Source: Centroberyx gerrardi
Lineage: Eukaryota > Chordata > Actinopteri > Beryciformes > Berycidae
Assembly (NCBI RefSeq): GCF_048128805.1
Contig: NC_135998.1
Location: 21,407,156-21,471,155, forward strand
DNA length: 64,000 nt
Reading direction: 5' to 3'
The stretch's first letter is position 1. Every line of letters begins with the position of its first letter. Shown piece after piece: positions 13,401 to 24,689 of the stretch. The notes under the pieces are model-generated. The model worked only from the letters and a program-made list of their open reading frames with translations. It ran no database searches and was not told where the DNA came from. Position numbers and translations under genes: made by a program.

Positions 13401-16400
13401 CCTTTCCTAGAATTCTGCTTATAGTTGGTAGCAACATGAATGCATGAAGCATATTGTCATGGTGATATTCGTCAATGTTGTTTTCCTTCTACAGCTCTTC
13501 CTCTTCAATTTCTATCCCTTCGTCCAGAGGTTTCTTCAGCCTCATCAAAGAGGTAACAATAATTTATAATTCAGGAAGTGTGAGTCTGTTGTTCTGTGTT
13601 GATGAGAAAATTCAAACAATGCGTTGTCTTTCCAGAAGTGACAAAGATCCTCCTGTGTGCTGCCCAGTCTTCCCACCAGCTGGTTCCCCCTGAGGTACGT
13701 TGAGATCTGCAGATTATTATTATTCAGCAAATTAACTAAGGTGGCCTTGACAACAGGATTCCAATATAACACTGTTCATCCATTCTCACTCGCAGATCAT
13801 CGAACCTGTCATCATGACCATCGCCAACAACTTTGTCACGGACAGAAACTCTGGGGAGGTGATGACTGTGGGGTAGGTAGTAACCATGTAGCCGTCGCTG
13901 GCTGATTTGGTTTGAAAACAACAAATTTATGTTTTTGTTACTTTCCTGGTGTAATAATCCAAAAATTAAAATGCAGTAAAACGTGAAGAGAGAAGAGCGA
14001 GAATTGGCTATTTAGGAACCATAAATATTAAACGCATACCCTTCACTTGTAACTAGCATGCCCAATGTTAAACTATATTATATATGTAATGTTAAATTTG
14101 ACCTCTGTTGGTACTGTAGTATCAATGCCATCAAGGAGGTGGCGGCCCGCTGTCCGCTCTCCATTAATGAAGACCTGCTGCAGGACCTGGCCCAGTACAA
14201 GACCCACAAAGACAAGAGTAAGTTGGTTGGGACAGTGGCTGCTATTCTGTGGTCTTTTCATGAATACCACCCCACCTTTGTCACAATGCTCAATGCACAA
14301 ATTAATGTATGTGTGTGTCTGTATTTGTTTCAGATGTGATGATGTCTGCCAGAGGACTGATCCAGCTGTTCAGGAATCTTAACCCACAGATGCTGAGCAA
14401 GAGAGACAGGGTGAGTTAACCTTAAACTCTCTGTGCACCCTACAGAGAAGAACCTTTTCAAAACCAAAATGATCAGTTTTGGTCAGATTTAACAGCGGTG
14501 AAAATTTACATTTCACAATTTGCTCCATACTCGCCTGTGTTAGTAACGGGATTTGTAAACAGTAACTTGTTAACTTGTCTTCTGTTGCCCTACAAACTTT
14601 ACCGGTAGCTAATGTTATTACCTTGTGGTATTTAACGTTAGTGGAACTAGGTCATTTAACCGATAACCATGCCACAGCGCTTCAGTGCATAGAATTGAAT
14701 TGAACACATGCGCCGTGGGTCTGTACAGGATCTGTGCTTTAAATTGTCATGTTTACTGCACACTAGACCTTTTAAGAAGAACAATTCTCAACATAATCCC
14801 AGAATAAATGTATACGAGTGCATATATGGTTGAGAAGTTGGGTTATAATGATGAATTACATTGTAATAACACCACAAACATAAACATTGTCAGCATAGAT
14901 ACTGGATGCTGTTAAATTTTTCCCCCCAATTAATAGTATTGGTAATAGATCCAAAAAACATTCATCAGCCAGGCACTGCATCTCTACATGAACCTTATAT
15001 TGTTAGCCATCCCTCGCCTAAACTGACCATTTTTCCTCTTGTTGTCCAGGGGAGACCCACAGAGGCGTCAACAGAGGCCAAGATGAAAGACTATGGAGAA
15101 CTTGAGGCTAAAGACTATATCCCCGGGGCCGAAGTCCTGGAGGTGGAGGAGGAGGAGAAGGGAGAGGGAGAGGAGGACGAAGGTGAGCAGCTGTTACTGA
15201 ACAGACAGGACTGGACTACAGTGGTTTACCTTTTGAGCTGCAAAAACAGAATCTGGTTTCAAGCTGCACTCTGTGTGTGTATGAAGGTAATTGATGTATA
15301 ATGTTAGGCTAATATCTATGGGTTTTTTTCTATCATTCAACAGATGGCTGGGAGAGTGCCAGTATTAGTGATGATGATGAAGATGGCGAATGGGTGAACG
15401 TTCACCATTCCTCTGATGAAGAAGCAGGAGAAATGGTGAGAATAAGTGTTCTGATGTTCTGGTGATTAAAGAAGATGGTAAATGATCTGAATAGTTATGT
15501 GGGCATATAACATGTAGCACAAGACTTTAATGTAAGGATTTTCTGTTTGTCTTAGGCGGAGAAGCTCCAGAGCATGCCAGTTGAGGAGAGGAAGGCCAAG
15601 GCAGCGGCGGTCAGTGCCAGCAGGCTCCTCACTCAGGATGACTTTAAGAAGATTCGTCTGGCCCAGATGGCCAAGGAGGTCAACGCCGCGCCAGGCAAGG
15701 GCCAGAAGAGGAAGAACGTGGACAGCGACGACGAGGGCGACAGCAGGTTAGCGGGCCGTTTGGACCTAGAGACTGAAGCATTGCGTCATTGTCGAAGATT
15801 CATTTGTTCATTTTGTTTTGTGAAACCCTTTATATTTTGTAAACATTCAAGAATATTTTTTAAAACGTAAGCATTTCGCTCAGGTCTCAGATTGCACTGG
15901 ATGTTATAAGATTGCCATCGCTGTGATAGTGATTAATTTTCTGATATAGATAGATGATTAATGTGTCTACATTTGATTTATGATGCCAAACTTTTCAGAG
16001 GGGAGATACTGACTTTGAGGAATATCGAGAAACTGCACAAGAAACCAAAAGCAGACAAGGAAACGCGACTGGCAACAGCAATGGTAAAAACCTTACCCTT
16101 ATTGTTGGGTGATTTGAACAATTCTCTTATGGTAATACCCCTGGAAAAAGCCAGATTGCCCAATACAGTTGAAACAATGGTGTCTCTCAAGAGTCAGTCA
16201 CGGGCAATTTGTGCGTTGCAGACATTAAGTAATGATGTCTTTCATCTTCCAGGCTGGACGGACAGACCGGAAGGACTTTGTCAAGAAGAGGGCTAAGCTG
16301 AACCCATACGCCAGCACCAGCAACAAAGAGAAGAAGAGGAAGAAGAACTTCATGATGATGAGGCACAGTCAAAATGTCAGGACCAAGGGCAAACGCTCCT

Positions 16401-16594
16401 TCAGAGAGAAACAGGTAAACCACATCTGTCAAAGTATATGTATCAGAATGATTTCAGTGTGGCTGGATGTATCTTGTAGAATTTACAGAGGGAAACAGAT
16501 ATTTCATTGCTTAAAATATTTTGTGTTAATTGTCTTTCTCATCCAGATTGCTCTGCGAGACGCACTCCTGAAGCAGAAGAAGCAGCATAAGTAG
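9972..16594 (+). CDS. sdad1: SDA1 domain-containing protein 1 (60S ribosome biogenesis)
   Basis: SDAD1 is the homologue of yeast Sda1, a nuclear/nucleolar factor needed for 60S pre-ribosome maturation and export. Exons: 9972-10061, 10216-10320, 10516-10614, 10725-10835, 11747-11818, 11972-12072, 12167-12224, 12311-12385, 12552-12653, 12758-12827, 12947-13050, 13495-13552, 13636-13694, 13796-13872, 14120-14217, 14334-14410, 15050-15182, 15344-15435, 15556-15746, 15999-16083, 16253-16414, 16547-16594. The sum is 2067 nt, 688 aa; the human protein is about the same length. The start [16 protein letters not shown] is the family N-terminus. The N-terminal half is the helical NUC130/SDA1 region (motif [20 protein letters not shown]). 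The middle holds an acidic stretch (about residues 475-520). The C-terminus is very basic ([11 protein letters not shown]-like, ending KQKKQHK), as expected for an RNA/ribosome-binding nuclear protein. Intron 8 uses a GC donor. AATAAA lies about 200 bp after the stop. Confidence 0.96.
10371..10458 (+). repeat. (CT)n microsatellite in sdad1 intron 2
   Basis: About 60 bases of pure CT are followed by CCTCTCT variants, ending 57 bases before the acceptor at 10515. The reverse strand reads as a long Arg-Glu repeat frame that is not a gene. Confidence 0.95.
12386..12551 (+). other. GC-AG intron in sdad1
   Basis: The donor reads gag|gcaagt and the acceptor ctccag|gaggag. Only this junction keeps phase 0. 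Using the GT at 12390 would shift the frame. Confidence 0.8.
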
Positions 16595-16790
16595 GAGATC
16601 ATGTCTATAATATTATGTAATTATCTGGAGATAATGATGTCATCACTTTTGCCTTACTCTAGCTATCTGGGTTTTTGATGGCTATTGCAAGCTTAATCTT
16701 TGACAGTGTCAAATGACATTGTACATCTTTAAAGTGGCTTGTAAAATCTTGTCAATTAATTGATGTTATATTATTTCATTGTTGTGCTGA

Positions 16791-16796
16791 AATAAA
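16791..16796 (+). terminator. sdad1 polyadenylation signal AATAAA
   Basis: AATAAA lies about 200 bases after the stop codon, in AT-rich sequence. Confidence 0.7.
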
Positions 16797-16799
16797 TAA

Positions 16800-17284
16800 T
16801 CATTTGATAATGATGTGAATTTGAGTTCTTTCTAGACTTTTCTTATGCTGCCCACTCAGGAACTTTTGATGCGTATCAGTCCAGATTGCAGGGTGAGACC
16901 CCCTTGGGGAAGATGCCTTGCTCTTATATTTGTCATTTTTCATACATTATGGTCAACATTTGAGTATCTTTTGGTAGGAGGTTATGCAATCAGCTTTTCA
17001 TTGTCTGCAGTGCCATAAAGATTCTAAGTTTAGAGGTTTAGTTTTGACTAATCACTATTCAGTTAAAAGATTCCACTGAATGTATTGATGCACATAGTGA
17101 ATTGGTTGTTACAGACCACTGTAAGCCTAAATTAAAGTTTATGTTGCCTTTGGTCATAATTCTTAGATTTATTATCTTGATATGAAAACTTTTAATTGGA
17201 TTTTTCTTGTAGGTGTTGTAGTTGTTTGGTTGTGTTTTTGAAGCTCCCCATCAGGCTGAACAACATGAGAAACGTGTCAAGAGC
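16800..17284. other. Intergenic, nothing recognised
   Basis: AT-rich sequence between the sdad1 polyadenylation signal and the foldback minisatellite. No exon-like segment was seen. Confidence 0.5.
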
Positions 17285-17630
17285 AAAACAATCCCAATCT
17301 CAAAATAATGACTTAGTGTCTCAAAATAATGAGAAACTTTCTCAAAATAATGAGTTAGTATCTCAAAATAATGAGAAACTTTCTCAAAATAATGAGTTAG
17401 TATCTCAAAATAATGAGAAACTCTCAAAATAATGAGTTAGTATCTCAAAATAATGAGAAACTCTCAAAATAATGAGTTAGTATCTCAAAATAATGAGTTA
17501 GTATCTCAAAATAATGAGTATCTCAAAGATACTAACTCATTTTGAGATACTAACTCATTGTTTTGAGAAAGTTTCTCATTATTTTGAGATACTAACTCAT
17601 TATTTTGAGAAAGTTTCTCATTATTTTGTG
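17285..17630. repeat. Foldback minisatellite of alternating 21-bp units
   Basis: From about 17298 to 17519 the sequence alternates two 21-bp units, tctcaaaataatgagaaact+t and tctcaaaataatgagttagt+a, giving a 42-bp higher-order repeat. From 17521 to about 17626 the same units appear in inverted orientation (ctaactcattattttgagaa, tttctcattattttgagata). The whole block can therefore fold into a long hairpin. Each unit is itself partly palindromic (TCTCA...TGAGA). Two copies have lost two bases (gagaaactctcaaaat). Confidence 0.95.
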
Positions 17631-17639
17631 CAGAGCTCA

Positions 17640-18507
17640 GGTCCTGACGCTGTATATCCTATAGTTGAGGACCTGAGTGTAGACACTGTAGTGTAAGTGG
17701 CAGGAAAGAAAATCTTCAGACTGTGCATGCACCAGAGGGATAAACCCAATAGCGACAGCTCTTAGAGGGCGAAGCCTATACGAAATAGAACAAACTGTTA
17801 ATGCATAAATATGAACAATATGAAAACATTGAAAAGTAACAGTGGAGGATTGTTGGAGGAAAATAGTGTAACTGTAAATTCTTATCACTGCCCACACAGT
17901 GTTCTTCTCATTGATACATTGTGTCATCTGTGTCACTCAGGAATCCTATGAAAGAATGAGGAACAGCGCACTAGTAGGCCTAAATTTCATTCACTATTGA
18001 TTACTGTCAACTAACATAAGCTACCTGCTATTTGTTAGAAGCCCTCTCTTATAGCCAATGGCCTAGAAATGCTATTTAAACCTGCTCTGGAGCAGGTTCG
18101 CTGTAGGTTCTACTAGTAAGGTTCACATCAGCATTAGAAAAATGTTAGAAAAAATAACTTTCCATTGCCCGTCCTTGAAATATCTTTAACTTGTTTGATC
18201 GAAGGTGATGCAACTCCTCCCCAGTGTTTTTGTATTTTGGCCAAGTTTGTCAAAGGAGTTTACCAAACCAAGCTTGCATTTTAACCCTAAGAGAAAAAAA
18301 CAGAAGCCTGAAGAGCTAATCGGATCGGTCTCCAGTGGCAACAAGCATTCCATAGAACTCCCATTTATTACTGTCCAGTAAGGGAGGTTTACTGTTGGGG
18401 AGAGGTGGAGCTGAGGAGCGGACAGAGGGAAGGGACAGGCAGAGGATCATGTGTTCCCTTTCAGCTCTCCACTCCAGTCTTGTTGAGGGGTTCCTCCATT
18501 ACGGACC
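17640..18507 (+). promoter_or_regulatory. Upstream region of slc10a6, putative promoter and 5' UTR
   Basis: No gene was found. The last 150 bases before the ATG are GC-richer and purine-rich (gggagaggtggagctgagga near 18400) and probably include the 5' UTR. This rests on position only. Confidence 0.3.
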
Positions 18508-21500
18508 ATGGTGAACAACAGCAGTGGAGAGACCACAGTGGGGAACGGATCTCTAGCTGATGGGCTAGGGGGGCTTGATGATGGAATCCCCCAGTCCCTG
18601 CAAGTGGTACTGACCATCATGCTGGCCATGGTGGCCTTCTCCCTGGGGTGCACGGTTGAGGTGCCCAAGCTGTGGTTCTACCTGCGGCGGCCCTGGGGCG
18701 TCCTGGTGGGGCTGATCTGCCAGTTTGGCCTAATGCCCCTCGCAGCGTATCTGCTAACCACTGGGTTCAGTGTCCCGCCTGTCCAGGCAGTAGCAGTCAT
18801 CATCATGGGGTGCTGTCCAGGAGGGTCCATCTCCAACATCATCACATACTGGCTGGATGGGGACATGGACCTCAGGTACTGAGGACGCTCTATCCTTATC
18901 TGTTGCATTATTCTCAACAAATTCCTGTGCTGTAACTACTTGTTCTTTTCTCTCAATTTGTATCTACATCCTGTTCCCCGCTGCAACAATGACACAAATT
19001 CCCCACAGGGATCATTAAAGTAGAGGAATCCTATTGGAAGATTTCCAGTCTTGTGCAGATTGTGTGTGTGAGACAGAGAGAGAGAGACCTATCCACATAT
19101 CCATACACTTGAAGATGAGAGAATTATGGTTTAGCTTTTGTATTATTCAATATTTTCATGAAGGGGGTTTAGTCCAGTCCTTTGTTATATGAATTCCATT
19201 TTTTTTTAGAAGGATCATTTTTAAAATAGTATTATAATAGTGTTTAAAAATAGTTTAAAAAATTAACTTAGATGAGGCACGCTGTGGCTTTACTTAGATC
19301 ACGATGGGGATAGCGTTAACAGTCAGTGCCTGGCTCAAGGGGGGCCATATCAACCAGAATTATGTCTCCTTGCATATATAGTTATCTCTTGTTTATAGAT
19401 CTAATAGTATTACTGGGGTGTGAGCAGCAAGGTAGAAACCAGAAGCATATATACGCTATACACATATCTATAAACATTTACCTCAAACGAGATAAATCCA
19501 GATAGGAGGAAGGTAGATAACGGCTGTATGGAATGTGTACTTACTAAATGTCTCCAATCCAAATCTCCAAAATTACAGGGAGGTCAGGCCCATCTGTATT
19601 AATGCTGTCTGCTTCTCCTCCCTCTCTTGATGTAGTATCATCATGACAGGCTGTTCCACGGTGCTTGGTCTGGGCATGATGCCGCTCTCTCTCTACATGT
19701 ACACTCACTTCTGGGTGGATACAGCATACATCAAGATACCATATTTTAACATTGGTAAGAAAATTATGCTTTCATTTGCTGGTTTCCGTGGTCTCTTAAA
19801 AGATGTGTGAATGATTGTATTCTGCCATGATTTTTTTCATTAAGTATCAGCACTATTTTGTGTCCACTGGTCTGATTCAGGTGTAGACTGAATGCTCAGT
19901 GGTGTGGAATACACTTTTAACCTTTCAGCAGTACTTTAGTAAATGAGCAGCTCATTTGCTGATTAATAAATGTATAGGAATGTAGAACATGTAGGAAACC
20001 TTGATTTCCTGTCAGTACACTCTTTTTGCTGAAGACACACATAATAATACAGCAGAACAGAACAAGTAGCATCACTAAACTATCAAGAGGCCTTTTGGCA
20101 AATGGACATTGGCTCACACACCAAGAGCCAAATCTATGGGAAAACGAGAGGTATGTTTATAACACCTAATGTCATAGATTCAACATTCATTGAGTACATT
20201 GTATTTGTTTACAATTGTTATGATGATGTAACACCTGTATTATGTGTTGTAGGCATTACTCTTATCACCTTGGTTGTACCTGTGGCCTCTGGTGTTGCTG
20301 TCAAGTACAAGTGGCCTAAAACTGCAAAAATTATCCTGAGGGTATTGTTTTTTTTTCACATAGCTTTAAGTCTATTTCCCCCTGTGAGATTATTTGAAGT
20401 GGATTTCGCTCTTAAATCTTTCATCATTTTCCCCAATGCAAATCAAACCCTCTCAAATAATAGCCCAGACACTACAGATATGTAAAGTGGCAGCATCATA
20501 GTTTCACATTTGTCAGTACTGTAGATTTACCATATGGCAAGCTGTGCTGTTTGGTTTCTCCCAGGCTGGCTCTGTGGTTGGAGTCCTCCTGGCGGTGGTG
20601 GTGGGTCTGGCCAGTATTCTGCTGTATCAAGGCTCCTGGCATGTAGATACCTCAATCGTCATTATAGGCTCCGTCTTCCCTCTCCTCGGCTACAGCGCTG
20701 GCTTCATCATGGCCGTCATCCTGAGGCAGCCATGGCAGAGGTGATATTCTCTCATAATATTCCGGGAGAGCATCTGCATTAAGGCGGTACAGACCTCTGG
20801 TAGTTTTTTGAAAGGGATTGAAGGAAAGGAGAGATGATTCAGGGAGTGACCTTTGAGATTTAACTGGCTCATTTATCCAGTTTGTTTTTGATTAACAGGC
20901 TATATCACCAGTTAAAACATCATTAGCATGGGAACTGAAGGTTGCAAGTTTACATCTTTCCAGTGATTACTCTTATTCTTATTCTTAATTCATGAGAGAT
21001 GGAAGAATATTAAGATTTTCCCAGACTCTTCATTCAGGGAAACGAAAAAAAAACTTACCCTGAAAATAGATTATCTACAACAGCAGGAGGCCCTTTCTGC
21101 AACACATAGCAATAAATTAAAAGTCTCATAATTTCTGTGACTACTTAAGTCAGAGATAAAGCCATGCTGGCATGTACAAGCTTAGACCCCACAGAGAAAA
21201 AACCTTCATTAATATTTGTCCCGGATCTTTAATAAACTCTCTGCAGCTCCCTTCACTCAATCACTCTGATGATTATAGATGCCGGACCATCGCCATGGAG
21301 ACGGGAGCCCAGAATGTCCAGATCTGCTCCACCATCCTGCAGCTCTCCTTCCCTCCAGAGCAGATGGCTATCATGATCATCTTTCCCCTCATATACGCCT
21401 CCTTCCAGCTGCTAACCGGCCTCCTGCTGGTCACAGGTGAAATTACAAGAAAATAAGAAGACTTGCCCTTGGTAACTCCATCAAGGATGATGTTCTGAGG

Positions 21501-21992
21501 TTCAGGGTAATAGTTACCATCTAGTAGAAGGTTGTGTTTTCATTCATTAACCAGATTGAGGAGTTCTTTATCTCCAAACCCGTGTTGAATGAAATTATTT
21601 GCAGTGTTTGTCTGATGTGGCTGGAGTAACAGATGGATGGGCTTAAAATGTGTAAACTTTCTGGCATTCAATGCACTGTTCTGTGTGCCAAACCACAACC
21701 CTTCTGGCACCTAATTAGGCTAAAACAAACCATAAAATGTTATTTGCATATACTAACACTTAGTGATTTTCTTTTGATGTAAACATCTCTCTCTCCCTCT
21801 CATTTTTAATTTGTCCCAGCATATCAGATTTATAAAAAGACCCACCTACGGAGAATAGCTGATGCCTCTGGACCCGAGCTACAGAGCACACCCAGTGTCA
21901 ACAGTGGAAATGGTGAAATCAACATGGGTTTTGAAAACGACCACCGACCCGTTCCCACTCAAGGTCGAAGCAATAGCTCAAAACATACCTAA
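18508..21992 (+). CDS. slc10a6: Solute carrier family 10 member 6-like sodium/organic anion cotransporter
   Basis: SLC10A6 (SOAT) imports sulfated steroids and related anions with sodium across the plasma membrane. Exons: 18508-18875, 19636-19754, 20253-20341, 20565-20740, 21279-21436, 21820-21992 (TAA). The total is 1083 nt, 360 aa, close to the family length. The N-terminus is extracellular with N-glycosylation sequons (NNSS, NGS). Multiple hydrophobic segments follow. Family signatures are MAFSLGC-like ([15 protein letters not shown]), [36 protein letters not shown] and the sodium-site motif [35 protein letters not shown] is closer to SOAT than to ASBT (SLC10A2) as I remember them, and the ptpn13/klhl8/aff1 neighbourhood is that of SLC10A6. 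The cytoplasmic tail is unrelated to the human one. Slc10a2-like is the only serious alternative. Confidence 0.9.
18955..19024 (+). repeat. Possible retroelement tail in slc10a6 intron 1
   Basis: The end of this stretch reads tccccacagggatcattaaa, close to the tail ggggatcaataaagta of many fish retroelements. Too little remains to name a family. Confidence 0.3.
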
Positions 21993-22466
21993 ATCAAGCC
22001 TAAGCACATAGTAAAAGTTGGTTGTATGGGGACCAAGTGTGATGTTTCTGTGGAATTTGTTTAACGGTCAGTTGTCATAGACTAAGCTAAGTCTAGGACT
22101 AGTTAATGACATTGTAAGTAGATTTGAGTGAGACCTCATGGCAGCATTTTAGTCATCTAGGGTCGAGCTTAACAAATGTGAAACTGCCTTCAGCCATTTC
22201 CTTTTATCACAATGAATGTCCTATATTCCTTTGAAATTTCATCCTGGCCTTAGTAGCCTATTACTGCGGTATAATTTACTTAACTGTGTTATATGACAGC
22301 ACATGTCATCATATTTACATAGAAGGCTGTTTAGTTTCCTTTTTTGGCCAACGGTTAGAGTAGAAGTAGCCTAATTTATTTTTCTACCCATATTACCCAC
22401 AAGTCTTGAATCACTATGTGCAACTGTTAAAATGCATTGTATTAACTTTAAATTTTGTAACAAAAA

Positions 22467-22472
22467 AATAAA
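22467..22472 (+). terminator. slc10a6 polyadenylation signal AATAAA
   Basis: AATAAA sits in caaaaaaataaataaatata, about 475 bases after the stop codon. Confidence 0.65.
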
Positions 22473-22499
22473 TAAATATAATTTTGGATGACATCGCTT

Positions 22500-23207
22500 T
22501 CAGTGTCTGAACTTAAATAGATAGACACATTGGTATCTAATCACCTCATGTTGACTTGAGGATCCACACTTATTGGTCAGTTGCTCCTCTAGGCTATAGA
22601 ATGGGAAACAGAGCCATGGATCCTAACAAACAGGTTAAAGGTGAAAGGTATTGCATAGTAATTACAAGACTACAACAGAAATATGCAGACACAACATGGA
22701 TATACATGTAGAACACAGTCAGGGCATGAAGGTGTTAATGTATAATTTCTGGAGAGATTTTATTGGCCAATATAGTTAACACAACGGCAGTCATATGACA
22801 TTTGTAATTACAGTCACACATTACCTTACGCTGCACATTTCTTCCCAGTTTAGTGCCTTACATTGCACCTGTCAATTATATTTACTGGAACTACTGTTCA
22901 ATGAGACGGAAGAAACATAAAATTAGAGAACCATACTAACAAGAATTTAGTCAAGGTGTCGGCCAAGATTACTGCAGTTTGTGAGAATCAAATAAACTCC
23001 TGTTGCTCATCAAAGGGGAAAACTCTTAAGAATAAACTGTTGACTTCAGTACCACTCAACATTTTGCTTCATATTAAACTATTCTGTTTAATATTTAATA
23101 TATTTAATATGCAGACTGTGACTTTATTACTTCTTTACCTGTTTCCTTAATCGAGAAGTGGGCTTATGACTAAAAGATTCCCAGTTTGAATCCTCAGATC
23201 ATCATTA

Positions 23208-23253
<46 letters not shown>

Positions 23254-23580
23254 GTAAGACTCCAATATTTCAAAGCTTTCTGTTACTTTAAATTTGCTAA
23301 GATACCAGTTGTTTCAGCATAGCCTAACTATGGGGTGCAATGTGGCTGATTTAAAGATTCACCCCCACTGAGACTAAATCATTTATAGGCCTAAGCAGGT
23401 TGCCTTGTGTCTTCTTGATTTTTGTTGTTTGTTTGTCATCAGCTTAGCTTAGATGTTTGGAATTATTGTAAATGTTGAATGTCATTTTTATACTTGGGTT
23501 TGATACTTTAAGCTGTTATACTGGTCAAACGGGTGGTGGGCTTGAAACTAGCTCTAAGATAGTTTGAATAAGAACTCTAC
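22500..23580. other. Intergenic with an (ATCT)n microsatellite
   Basis: No gene was seen. A clean ATCT tetranucleotide array of about twelve copies runs from about 23206 to 23252. Confidence 0.8.
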
Positions 23581-23760
23581 TTTTACTCATTGAACAGCTG
23601 TGAATGCTGTGAAACTACATTACCCACAAAGCATCGGGAATCACAACAAACGTGCTGTCTACTTGCCAAAGACTCTGGTCTCCTGAGCCACATAGATGAG
23701 TGGCTGTGAATGAAAGTAGCATTTTAAGTCTTTGCTGCGAGATGAGGTAACTGAATGACT
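23581..23760 (+). promoter_or_regulatory. Putative promoter with a ZNF143/THAP11-type (SBF) motif, likely for klhl8
   Basis: Positions 23613-23638 read aactacattacccacaaagc followed by atcggg. This is close to the known core ACTACAATTCCCAGCATGC found in many TATA-less vertebrate promoters. About 100 bases downstream is a good splice donor (gatgag|gtaact, about 23744), and the sequence that follows is CpG-richer. This fits a noncoding first exon of klhl8, spliced to the acceptor just before its start codon. No cDNA evidence is available to me. Confidence 0.45.
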
Positions 23761-24689
23761 CGTGTTTCATCTATCGCAACGATTAGCCGAGATTTTGCCG
23801 TTACTGATATCATTGTGTTTTTGGTATTAACGGTAAATTAATGGTTGTAATTCCTATGCGGGTTGCCAGCTAATGTTAGCTAACGTACGTACGTGTGCTA
23901 GCCTGCCTGCAGGCTGCTGTTAGCAAACGCACGTATTGGCTAACAGTTACCGTTAAGATTTGTTTTGTCCATCACTGTCATAGAATTATATGTCTTTTTG
24001 AGGGGGAGAAACACGTGCATGTGTAGTTTAAAAAGGTAACGGGTTGGTAACGGGACAGATCGTTTTATGCTGTTGTTTACACTGAATGTTGTGTACTCAC
24101 GCCTGCTTCATAACCAGCGAGCTCGCCTTGCTTCGCAAACTGTTGACGTGTGGTTGCGTGTTTCATGTTACACATTTTATTTCAGCCTGTATTCAGTTCT
24201 GTGCCCCACAGTATTCACCAGCTACAGTAGAGGAGTATAGTTATCGGGCATCACACGCTAGGACGATGTTGCATTAATTGTAGATAACCTCCAGAGGATC
24301 GTGTTGCCTTGAAACAATTACGTATCTTGTCATTATTAAGAAGCCACAGTCATTACGGGTTATGAATTGTTTTGATAGTAAAACCTGCTTTTCATATTAA
24401 CTCATTATAGTCTACGTTTTTCTCACTGAGTTGCCCTGTCCGGCAGTCCCTTTGTCGTGTAAGCAGATAAATCCATATTATATAAGTTGAATGTCGACAT
24501 AATCTGCAATTGAACTGTTATGTATTGTTATTTTACTTGCTCCTTGATACATGCCAGGTCATGAGAAGTCACATTTAAAGTTTCCTTCACCTAGTGTTTA
24601 CTTTTCCTCTTGCCAAAGGCACTGTAGACACAGCTACTGTGCGGCTGAAAGAAGAAAAGAAACAATACTTGTTCTTGAACTAGACTCTC

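Noticed and set aside
14836-14850. C-box-like atgatgaa suggesting an intronic C/D snoRNA in sdad1
   Set aside because: No D box at a suitable distance and no terminal stem were seen.
17196-17432. Open frame encoding repeated Ser-Gln-Asn-Asn units
   Set aside because: It is an accidental reading of the 21-bp minisatellite. There is no start context, no splice support and frames are lost at copies with deletions.
23205-23252. Regular short repeats considered as a CRISPR array
   Set aside because: It is a pure ATCT tetranucleotide without spacers, in a vertebrate genome.
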